Assembly: GCA_009787785.1 (NCBI GenBank)
Contig: WQSR01000007.1
Coordinates: forward strand, 31,640-73,273
Source of the DNA: Defluviitaleaceae bacterium
GTDB taxonomy: Bacteria > Bacillota > Clostridia > Lachnospirales > WQUN01
Reading direction: 5' to 3'
Length of the DNA stretch: 41,634 bases
A program made the translations under genes and the position numbers. The notes under the pieces are model-generated. The model made no database searches, was not told the origin of the DNA, and saw only the letters and a list, made by a program, of their open reading frames with translations. Shown piece by piece: positions 1-6,623 of this stretch (position 1 is its first letter; each line of letters starts with the position of its first letter).

Positions 1-208
1 CATGTATGTACGCATCGCCCAAGGGCACCCGCAGAATATGTACATCCCGCATCCCGATGCTGGTCATCTGCATCACACGCTCATACACAACGCCCCGTGA
101 CGGCGTGCGCCGGGTGGTATGTTCAAAATACACCTGCGCCCCATACACAACCTGGGACACAGCCAAAGCCAGGAAAAATATCACACACATAAAAAGAAAT
201 TTTTTCAA
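1..208 (-). CDS. Secreted protein, N-terminal part only (possible phosphodiester glycosidase)
   Basis: This reading frame starts with TTG at 208 and runs off the left edge, giving 69 codons. It begins MKKFLFMCVIFFLALAVSQ, a typical signal peptide or N-terminal membrane anchor, followed by a segment with GVVYERV and VHILRVPLGD. That pattern resembles the opening of phosphodiester-glycosidase (NAGPA-like) domains, but too little is present to be sure. A GGGAGGG ribosome-binding site lies about 6 bases before the TTG, and a good sigma-A promoter lies just upstream (238-266). The internal ATG at codon 7 would cut into the signal peptide and is less likely. The protein is probably exported. Coding and export are fairly secure; the enzyme family is a guess. 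Confidence 0.6.
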   Translation of the reverse strand, partial: MKKFLFMCVIFFLALAVSQVVYGAQVYFEHTTRRTPSRGVVYERVMQMTSIGMRDVHILRVPLGDAYIH

Positions 209-237
209 ATAAATTCCCTCCCCACTACTTCTCACTA

Positions 238-266
238 ATCATAGACAAAATCAAAGAAAATAACAA
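238..266 (-). promoter_or_regulatory. Sigma-A promoter for the left-edge secreted protein
   Basis: On the minus strand TTGTTA (266-261) and TATGAT (243-238) are separated by exactly 17 bases. They sit about 30 bases upstream of the ribosome-binding site of the gene starting at 208. Confidence 0.55.
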
Positions 267-271
267 GCGAA

Positions 272-316
272 CAACCGGACAAATTCTCAGCCATTTTTTG
301 AACAAATGTCCGGTTG
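272..316. repeat. 10-bp perfect inverted repeat with 25-base spacer
   Basis: CAACCGGACA at 272-281 is the exact reverse complement of TGTCCGGTTG at 307-316. It lies upstream of a truncated serine-recombinase start and of the promoter reading left. It could be a recombinase or regulator binding site, or a remnant of a resolution site. No function can be assigned from sequence alone. Confidence 0.5.
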
Positions 317-363
317 CTATGTTGTCGTGCTTTTTTTATTTAAAATAAGTTCTTGGAGGAAGC

Positions 364-432
364 CATGAAAATCTACGGCTATTGCCGTGTGTCCGATGCC
401 ACACAATATATTAAACTTTATGTGCTTCGTTA
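364..432 (+). pseudogene. Truncated serine recombinase (resolvase) N-terminus
   Basis: The frame reads MKIYGYCRVSDATQ before losing similarity and stopping after 22 codons. IYGYCRVS is the usual start of resolvase/invertase-family serine recombinases, including the catalytic Ser in the CRVS motif; intact members are about 190 residues or more. A good ribosome-binding site (GGAGGAAGCC) still precedes the ATG. The break near 400-405 coincides with the end of the neighbouring toxin-antitoxin module, whose antitoxin frame overlaps the last codons from the other strand. The likely history is that the recombinase was cut by insertion or deletion when the module arrived. The identification rests on about 14 residues. 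Confidence 0.55.
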
Positions 433-638
433 AGGTTTACGAGTAAAATTGCTGAAATATATTCGCCTACAGTCTTGGCACTCTTGCTGGCGTTATAGCG
501 AATAACATCTGCGGCTTCATAAGGTAAACTCAATGATTTAAGCAATAATTCATCTTTTGCGGCATTTACAACATTTTTTACATTTTCCGGCATCTCGGTA
601 TCACCTTTACGCCAAATCACTTCAAAGTCAGTTTTCAT
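411..638 (-). CDS. Putative antitoxin of a two-gene TA module
   Basis: This is a 75-residue protein starting MKTDFEVIWRKGD at 638, preceded by a strong AGGAGG site. The start is chosen for that site; a longer frame exists but would lie inside the upstream gene. The C-terminal part (SAKTVGEYISAILLVNLNEA) looks like a short helical dimerisation or ribbon-helix-helix-type segment. No named family is recognised with confidence. It overlaps the upstream toxin-like gene by 11 bases, which suggests translational coupling and a toxin-first operon. In such modules the small second protein normally neutralises the toxin and represses the promoter; that is inference here. Confidence 0.55.
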   Translation of the reverse strand: MKTDFEVIWRKGDTEMPENVKNVVNAAKDELLLKSLSLPYEAADVIRYNASKSAKTVGEYISAILLVNLNEAHKV

Positions 639-882
639 TATACTGCCTCCTAAAAAGTTTTTGGTACTGCTTTGTAACCTTATCGGCATGAATTATGAAT
701 ATTTGGCCATCTGCTCCGGTATCTGTTATAACTTCAAGTGCTCTTGCTTTTGAGTCGAAACCTAAAAACAGCAATTTTTCAGGTTCAGACATTAATTGCA
801 AAACAATGTGGGGGTCAGATACAACCGCCAGCATATCCTCATCGGAAATATTGTGTTTTTTCGCAGAACTAAGAATAATCAA
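628..882 (-). CDS. Putative toxin, BrnT/RelE-like small protein
   Basis: This is an 84-residue protein with a TTG start at 882 and a GAGGTGAT ribosome-binding site. It contains KKHNISDEDMLAVVSDP, then LLFLGFDSKARALEVI and FIIHADKVTKQYQKLF. The pattern 'KHxISDED ... G-D-xx-R-LEV ... IHA' is shared by many small TA-associated proteins with a BrnT-like fold, which act as mRNA-cleaving toxins. It is followed by an overlapping small gene that would be its antitoxin. A near-consensus promoter (1008-1036) lies about 125 bases upstream, leaving an unusually long leader. The toxin role is inferred from size, pattern and pairing. Confidence 0.6.
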   Translation of the reverse strand: MIILSSAKKHNISDEDMLAVVSDPHIVLQLMSEPEKLLFLGFDSKARALEVITDTGADGQIFIIHADKVTKQYQKLFRRQYNEN

Positions 883-1007
883 GTTATCACCTCGCTCTTA
901 GCGGCTTCGCTCTACTTAGACTGCGTTGTACAATTTCGGGATGAAGTTTTAATTCGTCAATTTGAATATCCTTTTTGCATACTTCTGTCCCTGTAGATAT
1001 TATACTT

Positions 1008-1036
1008 ATTATATCAAGACGGCATATTATCGTCAA
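1008..1036 (-). promoter_or_regulatory. Sigma-A promoter for the first TA module
   Basis: On the minus strand TTGACG (1036-1031) and TATAAT (1013-1008) are separated by 17 bases; a second TATAAT-like string follows immediately. The expected transcript starts near 1000 and reads through about 115 bases before the toxin start at 882. That leader keeps an open but start-less frame ending at 887, which may be the tail of a lost gene. Confidence 0.6.
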
Positions 1037-1060
1037 AAAGATAAGTTCAACAAGCGTTTG

Positions 1061-1167
1061 CAAATCCTCCACGGCTACGGCCTGGTTGCGTCCGTTGTGC
1101 TTGGCGTGGTACAGGGCTCTGTCGCTCTGTATGTGGCCGTGCTGGTCGTTGTAGGGCTTGAAATTGT
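1061..1167 (-). pseudogene. Decayed GGDEF-gene fragment with internal deletion
   Basis: Bases 1061-1117 match 1917-1973, the 3' end of the intact REC-GGDEF gene next door, with one difference. Bases from about 1112 to 1167 match 2248-2302 from the middle of the same gene, with four differences, all C-to-T on the plus strand. The join lies in a shared AGGGC/CTGTC stretch that encodes D-(R/K)-A-L at both places, so a deletion of about 275 bp between these short repeats explains it. Translated, it reads NNFKPYNDQHGHIQ joined to ALYHAKHNGRNQAVAVEDL. The stop codon is lost. It has no GGDEF active site and is not functional. Confidence 0.8.
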
Positions 1168-1196
1168 TTGACAGTATAGGGTATAACACATACAAT
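1168..1196 (+). promoter_or_regulatory. Sigma-A promoter for the HigBA-like module
   Basis: TTGACA (1168-1173) and TACAAT (1191-1196) are separated by 17 bases, ending about 30 bases before the toxin gene. The -35 box begins at the first base where similarity to the GGDEF gene stops, so it marks the cassette edge. Confidence 0.65.
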
Positions 1197-1224
1197 AATT
1201 GCATAGATTACGCTGGCAGGGGGG

Positions 1225-1596
1225 ATGTGTTTGGACAAAATGAAATTTGATGTCGATTTTTATGCTTTAGCAGACGGCACGAAGCCCGCTGAGGAGTTTA
1301 TTGAGGGACTGCCTCCAAAAATGATGGCTAAAGTCCTTCGCTCGGTTCATATGTTGCGGCTTAATGGGTCGGAGCTTCGTGAGCCGTATTCCAAACATTT
1401 GGATGATGGAATTTTTGAAGTGCGGGCAAAGGTTGGCACGGATATTTCAAGGGTGCTGTACTTCTTCATGGTCGGGCGAAAAGCGATATTGACTCACGGC
1501 TTTGTGAAGAAAACGCAAAAAACGCCGCCGCCCGAAATCGATCGCGCCAAAAAATATCGTGCTGAATATTTGAGCAGAGAGGAGAACAAAAAATGA
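1225..1596 (+). CDS. higB: HigB/RelE-type toxin (phage Gp49-like family)
   Basis: This is a toxin of up to 123 residues with the features of the phage-derived Gp49-like/HigB family: FYALADGTKPAEEFIEGLP at the start, then YSKHLDDGIFEVRAK, ISRVLYFF and LTHGFVKKTQKTP. Family members are ribosome-dependent or free mRNA endonucleases of RelE fold; the conserved basic 'HGFVKKTQKTP' region is typical. The start is uncertain: the ATG at 1225 directly abuts the GGGGGG ribosome-binding site, the in-frame TTG at 1231 has ideal 6-base spacing, and the ATG at 1240 also fits. It overlaps the antitoxin gene by 4 bases (ATGA), so the two are translationally coupled. Confidence 0.85.
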   Translation: MCLDKMKFDVDFYALADGTKPAEEFIEGLPPKMMAKVLRSVHMLRLNGSELREPYSKHLDDGIFEVRAKVGTDISRVLYFFMVGRKAILTHGFVKKTQKTPPPEIDRAKKYRAEYLSREENKK

Positions 1597-1901
1597 GCCA
1601 ATGGGATAAATTTCTTGAAAAGCAATTACAGAACCCGGAGGTTAAGGCTGAATGGGATGCCTTAGAACCGGAGTTTGCAATTATTCAAGCGATTATTGAT
1701 GCGCGCAAGTCAACAGGGCTTACACAAAAACAGCTATCCGAGCGTACAGGAATAGCACAAGGCGATATTAGCCGATTGGAAAATGGCAACGGCAATCCGT
1801 CACTTAACACATTGAAACGGCTTGCTTCGGCAATGGATATGACGCTCAAAATTGAGTTTGCTCCTACATCGCAACGAAGAAATAAAACGGCGGTAATGTA
1901 A
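1593..1901 (+). CDS. higA: HigA-type XRE antitoxin
   Basis: This is a 102-residue protein with a single Cro/C1-type helix-turn-helix at about residues 38-90 (ARKSTGLTQKQLSERTGIAQ, then ISRLENGNGNPSLNTLKRLA). It is the usual partner of Gp49-like toxins, binding the toxin and repressing the shared promoter at 1168-1196. The N-terminal 35 residues (WDKFLEKQLQNPEVKAEWDA) match the toxin-binding helix of this antitoxin type. The gene overlaps the toxin by 4 bases. Its end lies only 12 bases from the stop of the convergent GGDEF gene, so no separate terminator is seen. Confidence 0.85.
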   Translation: MSQWDKFLEKQLQNPEVKAEWDALEPEFAIIQAIIDARKSTGLTQKQLSERTGIAQGDISRLENGNGNPSLNTLKRLASAMDMTLKIEFAPTSQRRNKTAVM

Positions 1902-1913
1902 TATGATAAGCAT

Positions 1914-2825
1914 TCACAAATCCTCCACGGCTACGGCCTGGTTGCGTCCGTTGTGTTTGGCGTGGTACAGGGCCTTGTCTGTATCTTGGACGAATTGTTT
2001 TAGGGTATAGTTTTCCCCTTGGGGAATCGCGCTGTGTATGCCTATGCTGACGCTTAGCGTTGTTATGGTGCCTTCGTCCAGGGGGAGCTGGAGCTTTTCC
2101 GCGTTGGCGCGTACGCGCTCGGCAACGGTACGTGTGCCGGGGAGGTTGGTTTCGGGCAGAATGACGGCGAACTCCTCGCCGCCCCAGCGGGCGCATTTGT
2201 CTATGGCGCGGGGCAGGCTGTCCTTCAGGGCTTGGGCCACCGCTTTTAGGGCCCTGTCGCCCTGCATGTGGCCGTGCCGGTCGTTGTAGGGCTTGAAATT
2301 GTCGATGTCAAGCATCATAAAGCCAAGGGGCGTCTTCTGACGCAACGCCCGTAACCATTCCTGCTCCAGCCGGGAATAGAAGAACCTGCGGTTGCCGATG
2401 CCCGTCAGCTCGTCGGTGATACTCAAATGGCTGTTGATACGCATTTGGTTGACGATTTGCATATGGTTTCTCACACGCAATTTGACAACAGCCCAGCTAA
2501 AGGGCTTGTTGATATAATCCGCCGCGCCCAGCTTAAAGCCCTTTTCCTCGTACTGGGTGTCGTTTAGCCCCGTGATGAAAATGACGGGAATGTCCCGGGT
2601 GGCCTCGTTGTATTTCAGCGCGGTTATAATTTCAAAGCCGTTCATCTCCGGCAGTACCACATCCAGCAAAATCAAATCGGGTTTGTGCTCCCAGGCGGTT
2701 TTGATGCCCGCCACGCCGTTGCTTTCCACATATAGGATATAGTCGTCCTCCAGTATTTGTGAAAGCGCGACAATGTTTTTTTCCTCGTCGTCTATGATAA
2801 GAATGGAATTTCTGTTGTCGTCCAT
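1914..2825 (-). CDS. REC-GGDEF response regulator (diguanylate cyclase)
   Basis: A 303-residue cytoplasmic protein with an N-terminal receiver domain (about 6-122) and a C-terminal GGDEF domain (about 135-300). The receiver has the acidic pair D12/D13, phosphoacceptor D55 (LILLDVVLPEMNG), T85 and K107 (INKPF). The cyclase has DELTGIGNRR, a DIDNFKPYND metal/GTP-binding stretch and an intact GGEEF signature at 215-219. R206-x-x-D209, five residues before GGEEF, is the product-inhibition I-site. It should therefore make c-di-GMP from GTP under phosphorylation control with feedback. It is the last gene of the cell-wall operon, 15 bases after its paralogue. No histidine kinase is in the window. 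Confidence 0.9.
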   Translation of the reverse strand: MDDNRNSILIIDDEEKNIVALSQILEDDYILYVESNGVAGIKTAWEHKPDLILLDVVLPEMNGFEIITALKYNEATRDIPVIFITGLNDTQYEEKGFKLGAADYINKPFSWAVVKLRVRNHMQIVNQMRINSHLSITDELTGIGNRRFFYSRLEQEWLRALRQKTPLGFMMLDIDNFKPYNDRHGHMQGDRALKAVAQALKDSLPRAIDKCARWGGEEFAVILPETNLPGTRTVAERVRANAEKLQLPLDEGTITTLSVSIGIHSAIPQGENYTLKQFVQDTDKALYHAKHNGRNQAVAVEDL

Positions 2826-2840
2826 GTGTAAATCCCCAAT

Positions 2841-3776
2841 CTATGGCGTTGGTTCCTCCTGCAAGTCAGATATGGCGCAAGCCCGGTTGCGCCCGGTGGC
2901 CTTGGCGTGATACAGGGCCCTGTCCGCGTCGGAGACGAAATTGTTCAGGTTATAGCCCCCTCCCTCATGGGGCGGGATTAGCGCATTGATGCCCACGCTG
3001 ATGGTTACGCGGGTCAGGGTGCCGTTGTCCATGGGAAGGGAAAGGGCCTCCACATGGGTGCGGACGCGCTCCGCCACCTCTCGTGCCCCTGTAATATTAG
3101 TATGGGGTAACACCACGGCAAATTCCTCCCCACCCCAGCGGGCGCAAATATCCGTACCCCGGGTAAGGCAGTCCTTGATGGCTTGGGCCACCGCCCGCAG
3201 GGCATTGTCGCCCTGCATATGGCCATAGTTGTCGTTGTAGGCTTTAAACTTGTCAATATCTATCATCATGAAGCTTAGGTAGGCTTGGTGGCGGGAAGCG
3301 TGGCTCCATTCCTGCTCCAGCTGGGCGTAAAAGAAGCGGCGGTTGCCGATGCCCGTCAGCTCGTCGGTAATGCTTATATTATGAATCATGCGGATTTGGT
3401 TGACGATTTGGATTTGGTTTTTCACCCGCAGTTTTACCACCGAGGGGCTGAAGGGCTTGTTGATATAATCCACCGCGCCCAGCATAAAGCCCCGCTCCTC
3501 GTCTTGGTTGCTGTCCAGCCCCGTAACAAAGATAACGGGAATATCCTTGGTGACGCTGTTCTTTTTCAGGGCCTGGATTACTTCAAAGCCGTCCAAACCG
3601 GGCATGAGTATATCCAGCAGAATCAAATCCGGGACATGCTTTTGCGCGGTGGCCACACAGGCGGCCCCGTCCTTTTCCACATAGAATTTATAATCCTTTT
3701 GCAGGATATTGGTGAGGGCGATGATGTTCAAGGAAGAATCGTCCACAATCAAGATGCTGTTCTTTTCCTGCTCCAT
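2841..3776 (-). CDS. REC-GGDEF response regulator (diguanylate cyclase), second copy
   Basis: A 311-residue paralogue of the downstream gene with the same layout: receiver domain with D12/D13, phosphoacceptor D55 (LILLDILMPGLDG) and the lysine in INKPF, then a GGDEF domain. GGEEF and the I-site (RGTD, five residues earlier) are intact, so both tandem enzymes look active and feedback-inhibited. Substitutions are spread throughout, so the duplication is not recent. It starts at ATG 3776 with a GGAGGT site, 17 bases after the class B PBP gene, and is clearly in the same operon. It probably provides c-di-GMP in step with wall synthesis or division; that link is inferred from position. Confidence 0.9.
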   Translation of the reverse strand: MEQEKNSILIVDDSSLNIIALTNILQKDYKFYVEKDGAACVATAQKHVPDLILLDILMPGLDGFEVIQALKKNSVTKDIPVIFVTGLDSNQDEERGFMLGAVDYINKPFSPSVVKLRVKNQIQIVNQIRMIHNISITDELTGIGNRRFFYAQLEQEWSHASRHQAYLSFMMIDIDKFKAYNDNYGHMQGDNALRAVAQAIKDCLTRGTDICARWGGEEFAVVLPHTNITGAREVAERVRTHVEALSLPMDNGTLTRVTISVGINALIPPHEGGGYNLNNFVSDADRALYHAKATGRNRACAISDLQEEPTP

Positions 3777-3793
3777 GGGGTAACCTCCGTGGG

Positions 3794-6088
3794 TTATTGG
3801 CGTCGCCTTACGCGCAGCATGGCAGACATGCCCTGCTCCACCTCGGTGCCGGCGGCGGGGTATTGCCGGTACACCTCGTACTCGTTTAGCTCCCCCGTCC
3901 CGCCGAACCAGGCAGGGACGAAGGCCGCGTCGCGTATCAGCTCCAGGGCCTGTGCCGCGTTGAGCCCCGTCACATTGGGCATGAAGGTCATACCGCCCTC
4001 GGTATAGGTGGTGGGGTCGGTATGGATTTGCACGGGTATGCCTTGGGGGTAAGCCTGGGGCATGGAGCGGCCGGGGCCGGGGAAATGGGAGTACACCACG
4101 CTACCGCCCCCATGTACCTGGAAGGCGACGCCCCGGTTCACCAGGTTGCGCACCATGTCCACGGCACGGTAGCCCCGGAAGTCGGGCATAAGCTCCTGCC
4201 CGATAACCGGGCTGACCCAGTCCTCCCGGTAGGGCCCCTCCGAGGGGGGCAAATTGCGTAAAACAATTAAATCTTCCAAAAAGGCGCGAAGAATGGGAGC
4301 CAAGGTATTCCCCGCTGTGCGCCCCTGCTCTACATTGTCGATGATGCCGAAGATGAGAAATTCTGGGTTCTCCACCGGGGTGAAAATCCAATAGGCCAGG
4401 GAGAGGTATTCCCGGTCGGCCCCGCGCTCTGCCGTTCCCGTTTTGCCGCCGATGGTATGGCCGGGGATACGGGTCTGCCGCCCGGTGCCCCTGGGGCCTA
4501 TGACCACCTGCTCCAGCTCTGTGCGTACCCAGTCCGAAGTCTCTTGGGAAATGGCGCGGCGGATAATCTGCTGGCGGTTTTCCTGCACGATGGCCCCGCT
4601 GGCGTCGATGACATGGGAAACAATGAAGGGCCGCATCAAATTGCCGCCGTTTATTAGCGCGGCATAGGAGGCCGCGGCTTGAATCGTCGTATTGTTAAAG
4701 CCCTGGCCGATGGAGCTGGTGGCCAATTGTACGGGCCCGAGCTGGTGCAAAGCGTACATAACCAAAGGGGAGGACACGCCATCCTCGCCGGGGAGGTCAA
4801 TGCCCGTGCGCTCATGGTAGCCGAAATAGCCCCGGTACCGGTAGAACTGGTTCGCGCCCAGCCGTTGCATGATTTGCATGTGGGCCACGTTGCAGGAGAT
4901 GGCCATGGCCTCCGATACGGTCAGCGACCCGTGGGCGATGCCGTCGAAGCAATGGATGACCCTATCGTGTACCTGCATGGAGCCGGTGCAGAAAAATACG
5001 TCGTGGGGGCTGATGACCCCCTCCTCCAAAGCGGCGGCCACCACGATGGGCTTGAAGGTAGAGCCCGGCTCGAAGGAGTGGGTGGTGTGGTAGTTGCGCC
5101 ACATGTACATCCACGCCGTAACCCGTTCCCCGTCGGTTTTGTCTTCCCAGTTGAGATAAATGGAGCGGTCGGTGAAAAAGGCGGGATTGTCCGGCGCGGC
5201 CAGGGAAAAATTGGGGGCCTGTGCCATAGCCAGGATTTCCCCGGTGAAGGGTTGCATCACCAGCAAGGCCACCGCGTCGCTGGAGATGGTGGCAAAGGTA
5301 GCGTCCACCGTGGCCTGGGCCAGCCGCTGTATGTCCGAGTCCAAAGTCGTTACCAGATACATGCCGTGCTGTACGGGCACTTCCTCCCGGATGAGGGCAT
5401 TGTCCGCGCCAAAGGCACGGAACATGCGCCCCGGCACGCCGGAAAGCTGGTTATGGAAGTGTCCCTCTAGCCCCCACTGGGCGTCCCCGCGTAAAAAGCC
5501 CAATACCTGCGGCGCGAAAAAGGGGTCGGGGTAGGCACGCATGGAGACTTCCTCCAGGTAAATATCCCGGTGCTCGTCACGGAGGGGGATGGCGATGCTG
5601 GCGGGTACATTCCGCGCCACGATACGCCAATAATCCCGGACGATGGGTTGCCAGCGGTTGTTCCCGTCCTGCACGAACAAGGCACGCAAATCCTCCATGG
5701 GAATGTCCAGTGCTTCGTGGAGGGCGTACAGCGTGTTATCCATCCAGGTAATGCGCTCTGCCCGGCCCCGGTCCAAGGAGGCGTTCTCCCGCTCGGCCAG
5801 CAAAGGCAAATCCAGCGCGATGTTGAACACGGGATGGCTGGTGGCCAGGGGTTGCATGTTCCGGTCCACAATCCAGCCCCGGTAAGGCGTCACCGTGGAA
5901 AGGTGGTCCATCCGGTTCACCCGCCATTCGCTGGAGGAGCGGTTCAGCTCATCCCCGCGCACAACCTGTATGTGCCATATCAAATACAGCAGATACCCCA
6001 TAATCAAGGTAAAAAAAATCCCAATGAGCACCACACGCTTGTTGCGGCGGCGGATTGCGATGGAATTGGGTAAGGGTTTTTTGTTCAT
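3794..6088 (-). CDS. Class B penicillin-binding protein (SpoVD/FtsI type) with PASTA domains
   Basis: A 764-residue membrane-anchored peptidoglycan transpeptidase. A basic N-terminus and one membrane helix (about 18-40) precede a PBP dimerisation domain (about 60-230) and the transpeptidase domain (about 270-605). The three active-site motifs are intact: S343-T-F-K346, S398-C-N400 and K549-T-G551. Two PASTA modules follow (about 632-690 and 700-762), as in SpoVD and the divisional PBP2B/PBP2X. It cross-links peptide stems outside the membrane, either at the septum (with FtsL and FtsW) or in spore cortex; both roles fit, and the PASTA count does not settle it. It follows an FtsL-like gene by 19 bases, the normal dcw order. 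Confidence 0.93.
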   Translation of the reverse strand: MNKKPLPNSIAIRRRNKRVVLIGIFFTLIMGYLLYLIWHIQVVRGDELNRSSSEWRVNRMDHLSTVTPYRGWIVDRNMQPLATSHPVFNIALDLPLLAERENASLDRGRAERITWMDNTLYALHEALDIPMEDLRALFVQDGNNRWQPIVRDYWRIVARNVPASIAIPLRDEHRDIYLEEVSMRAYPDPFFAPQVLGFLRGDAQWGLEGHFHNQLSGVPGRMFRAFGADNALIREEVPVQHGMYLVTTLDSDIQRLAQATVDATFATISSDAVALLVMQPFTGEILAMAQAPNFSLAAPDNPAFFTDRSIYLNWEDKTDGERVTAWMYMWRNYHTTHSFEPGSTFKPIVVAAALEEGVISPHDVFFCTGSMQVHDRVIHCFDGIAHGSLTVSEAMAISCNVAHMQIMQRLGANQFYRYRGYFGYHERTGIDLPGEDGVSSPLVMYALHQLGPVQLATSSIGQGFNNTTIQAAASYAALINGGNLMRPFIVSHVIDASGAIVQENRQQIIRRAISQETSDWVRTELEQVVIGPRGTGRQTRIPGHTIGGKTGTAERGADREYLSLAYWIFTPVENPEFLIFGIIDNVEQGRTAGNTLAPILRAFLEDLIVLRNLPPSEGPYREDWVSPVIGQELMPDFRGYRAVDMVRNLVNRGVAFQVHGGGSVVYSHFPGPGRSMPQAYPQGIPVQIHTDPTTYTEGGMTFMPNVTGLNAAQALELIRDAAFVPAWFGGTGELNEYEVYRQYPAAGTEVEQGMSAMLRVRRRQ

Positions 6089-6107
6089 TTAAACCTCCAC
6101 GCGGGGG

Positions 6108-6623
6108 TCAGCCCCCAAATACACTATCTATAATGCCTCGCAGAAATGCCCCCATTTCCTCCCAAAAAGTCGTGCTTGGGGGCAGTATGTACGCATAAGG
6201 GTTAAACACCACATGGCTGACGGGGGGTACATGGATATATATGATTTGCGACGGGTCGGGCCGGGCCATGCCCAGCCGCTCCAGCGCGATTGCCTCAATT
6301 TCGTCCAGGGTGAAGGGCTGGGGCATCTGGCTTGCCAAAGTGCGGTTGGCGTCCAGCTGGGTGTCCCGTGCGTGGCGGGCCAAGGTCACTTCCCGCCGCA
6401 TGTCCGCGATATACGCGGAAGCCACCGCACTGCTTAGCGCGCCTATGAAAATAAGGATAATCGTAAAGACCATGGGCGCGCTCAGGGCGAAACGCTGTTT
6501 CTGCGCGTCCACTTTATGTACCGTGTCGCCGCGCTTTAAATAGACAACGTTTCCGCCCTTTTTGGGGGTGGGGGAAATGGAAGGGGGGCGTTTTTTTGTG
6601 GGCTGTGGGGGTCTTGGGTTCAT
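6108..6623 (-). CDS. ftsL: FtsL/DivIC-like cell division protein
   Basis: A 171-residue bitopic protein beginning MNPRPPQPTKKRPP at 6623. This start is chosen because GGAGAGGTT precedes it and it overlaps the rsmH stop by the usual ATGA. The Pro/Lys-rich cytoplasmic tail (about 50 residues) is followed by one membrane helix (about 52-72), a short coiled coil (DMRREVTLARHARDTQLDAN) and an extracellular segment, LDEIEAIALERLGMARPDP. This last motif is typical of FtsL/DivIC septum-initiator proteins. It would recruit and activate the transpeptidase encoded next. Similarity is mainly in architecture and gene position between rsmH and a class B PBP, which is the standard place for ftsL. Confidence 0.8.
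   Translation of the reverse strand: MNPRPPQPTKKRPPSISPTPKKGGNVVYLKRGDTVHKVDAQKQRFALSAPMVFTIILIFIGALSSAVASAYIADMRREVTLARHARDTQLDANRTLASQMPQPFTLDEIEAIALERLGMARPDPSQIIYIHVPPVSHVVFNPYAYILPPSTTFWEEMGAFLRGIIDSVFGG

Noticed and set aside
887..1204. 105-codon open frame on the minus strand
   Set aside because: It is a chimera of the GGDEF scar and the leader of the first toxin-antitoxin module, with no ribosome-binding site and a promoter in the middle.
4679..5470. 263-codon open frame opposite the class B PBP
   Set aside because: Antisense shadow of a well-supported PBP gene; the peptide is low-complexity Gly/His/Val without domains.
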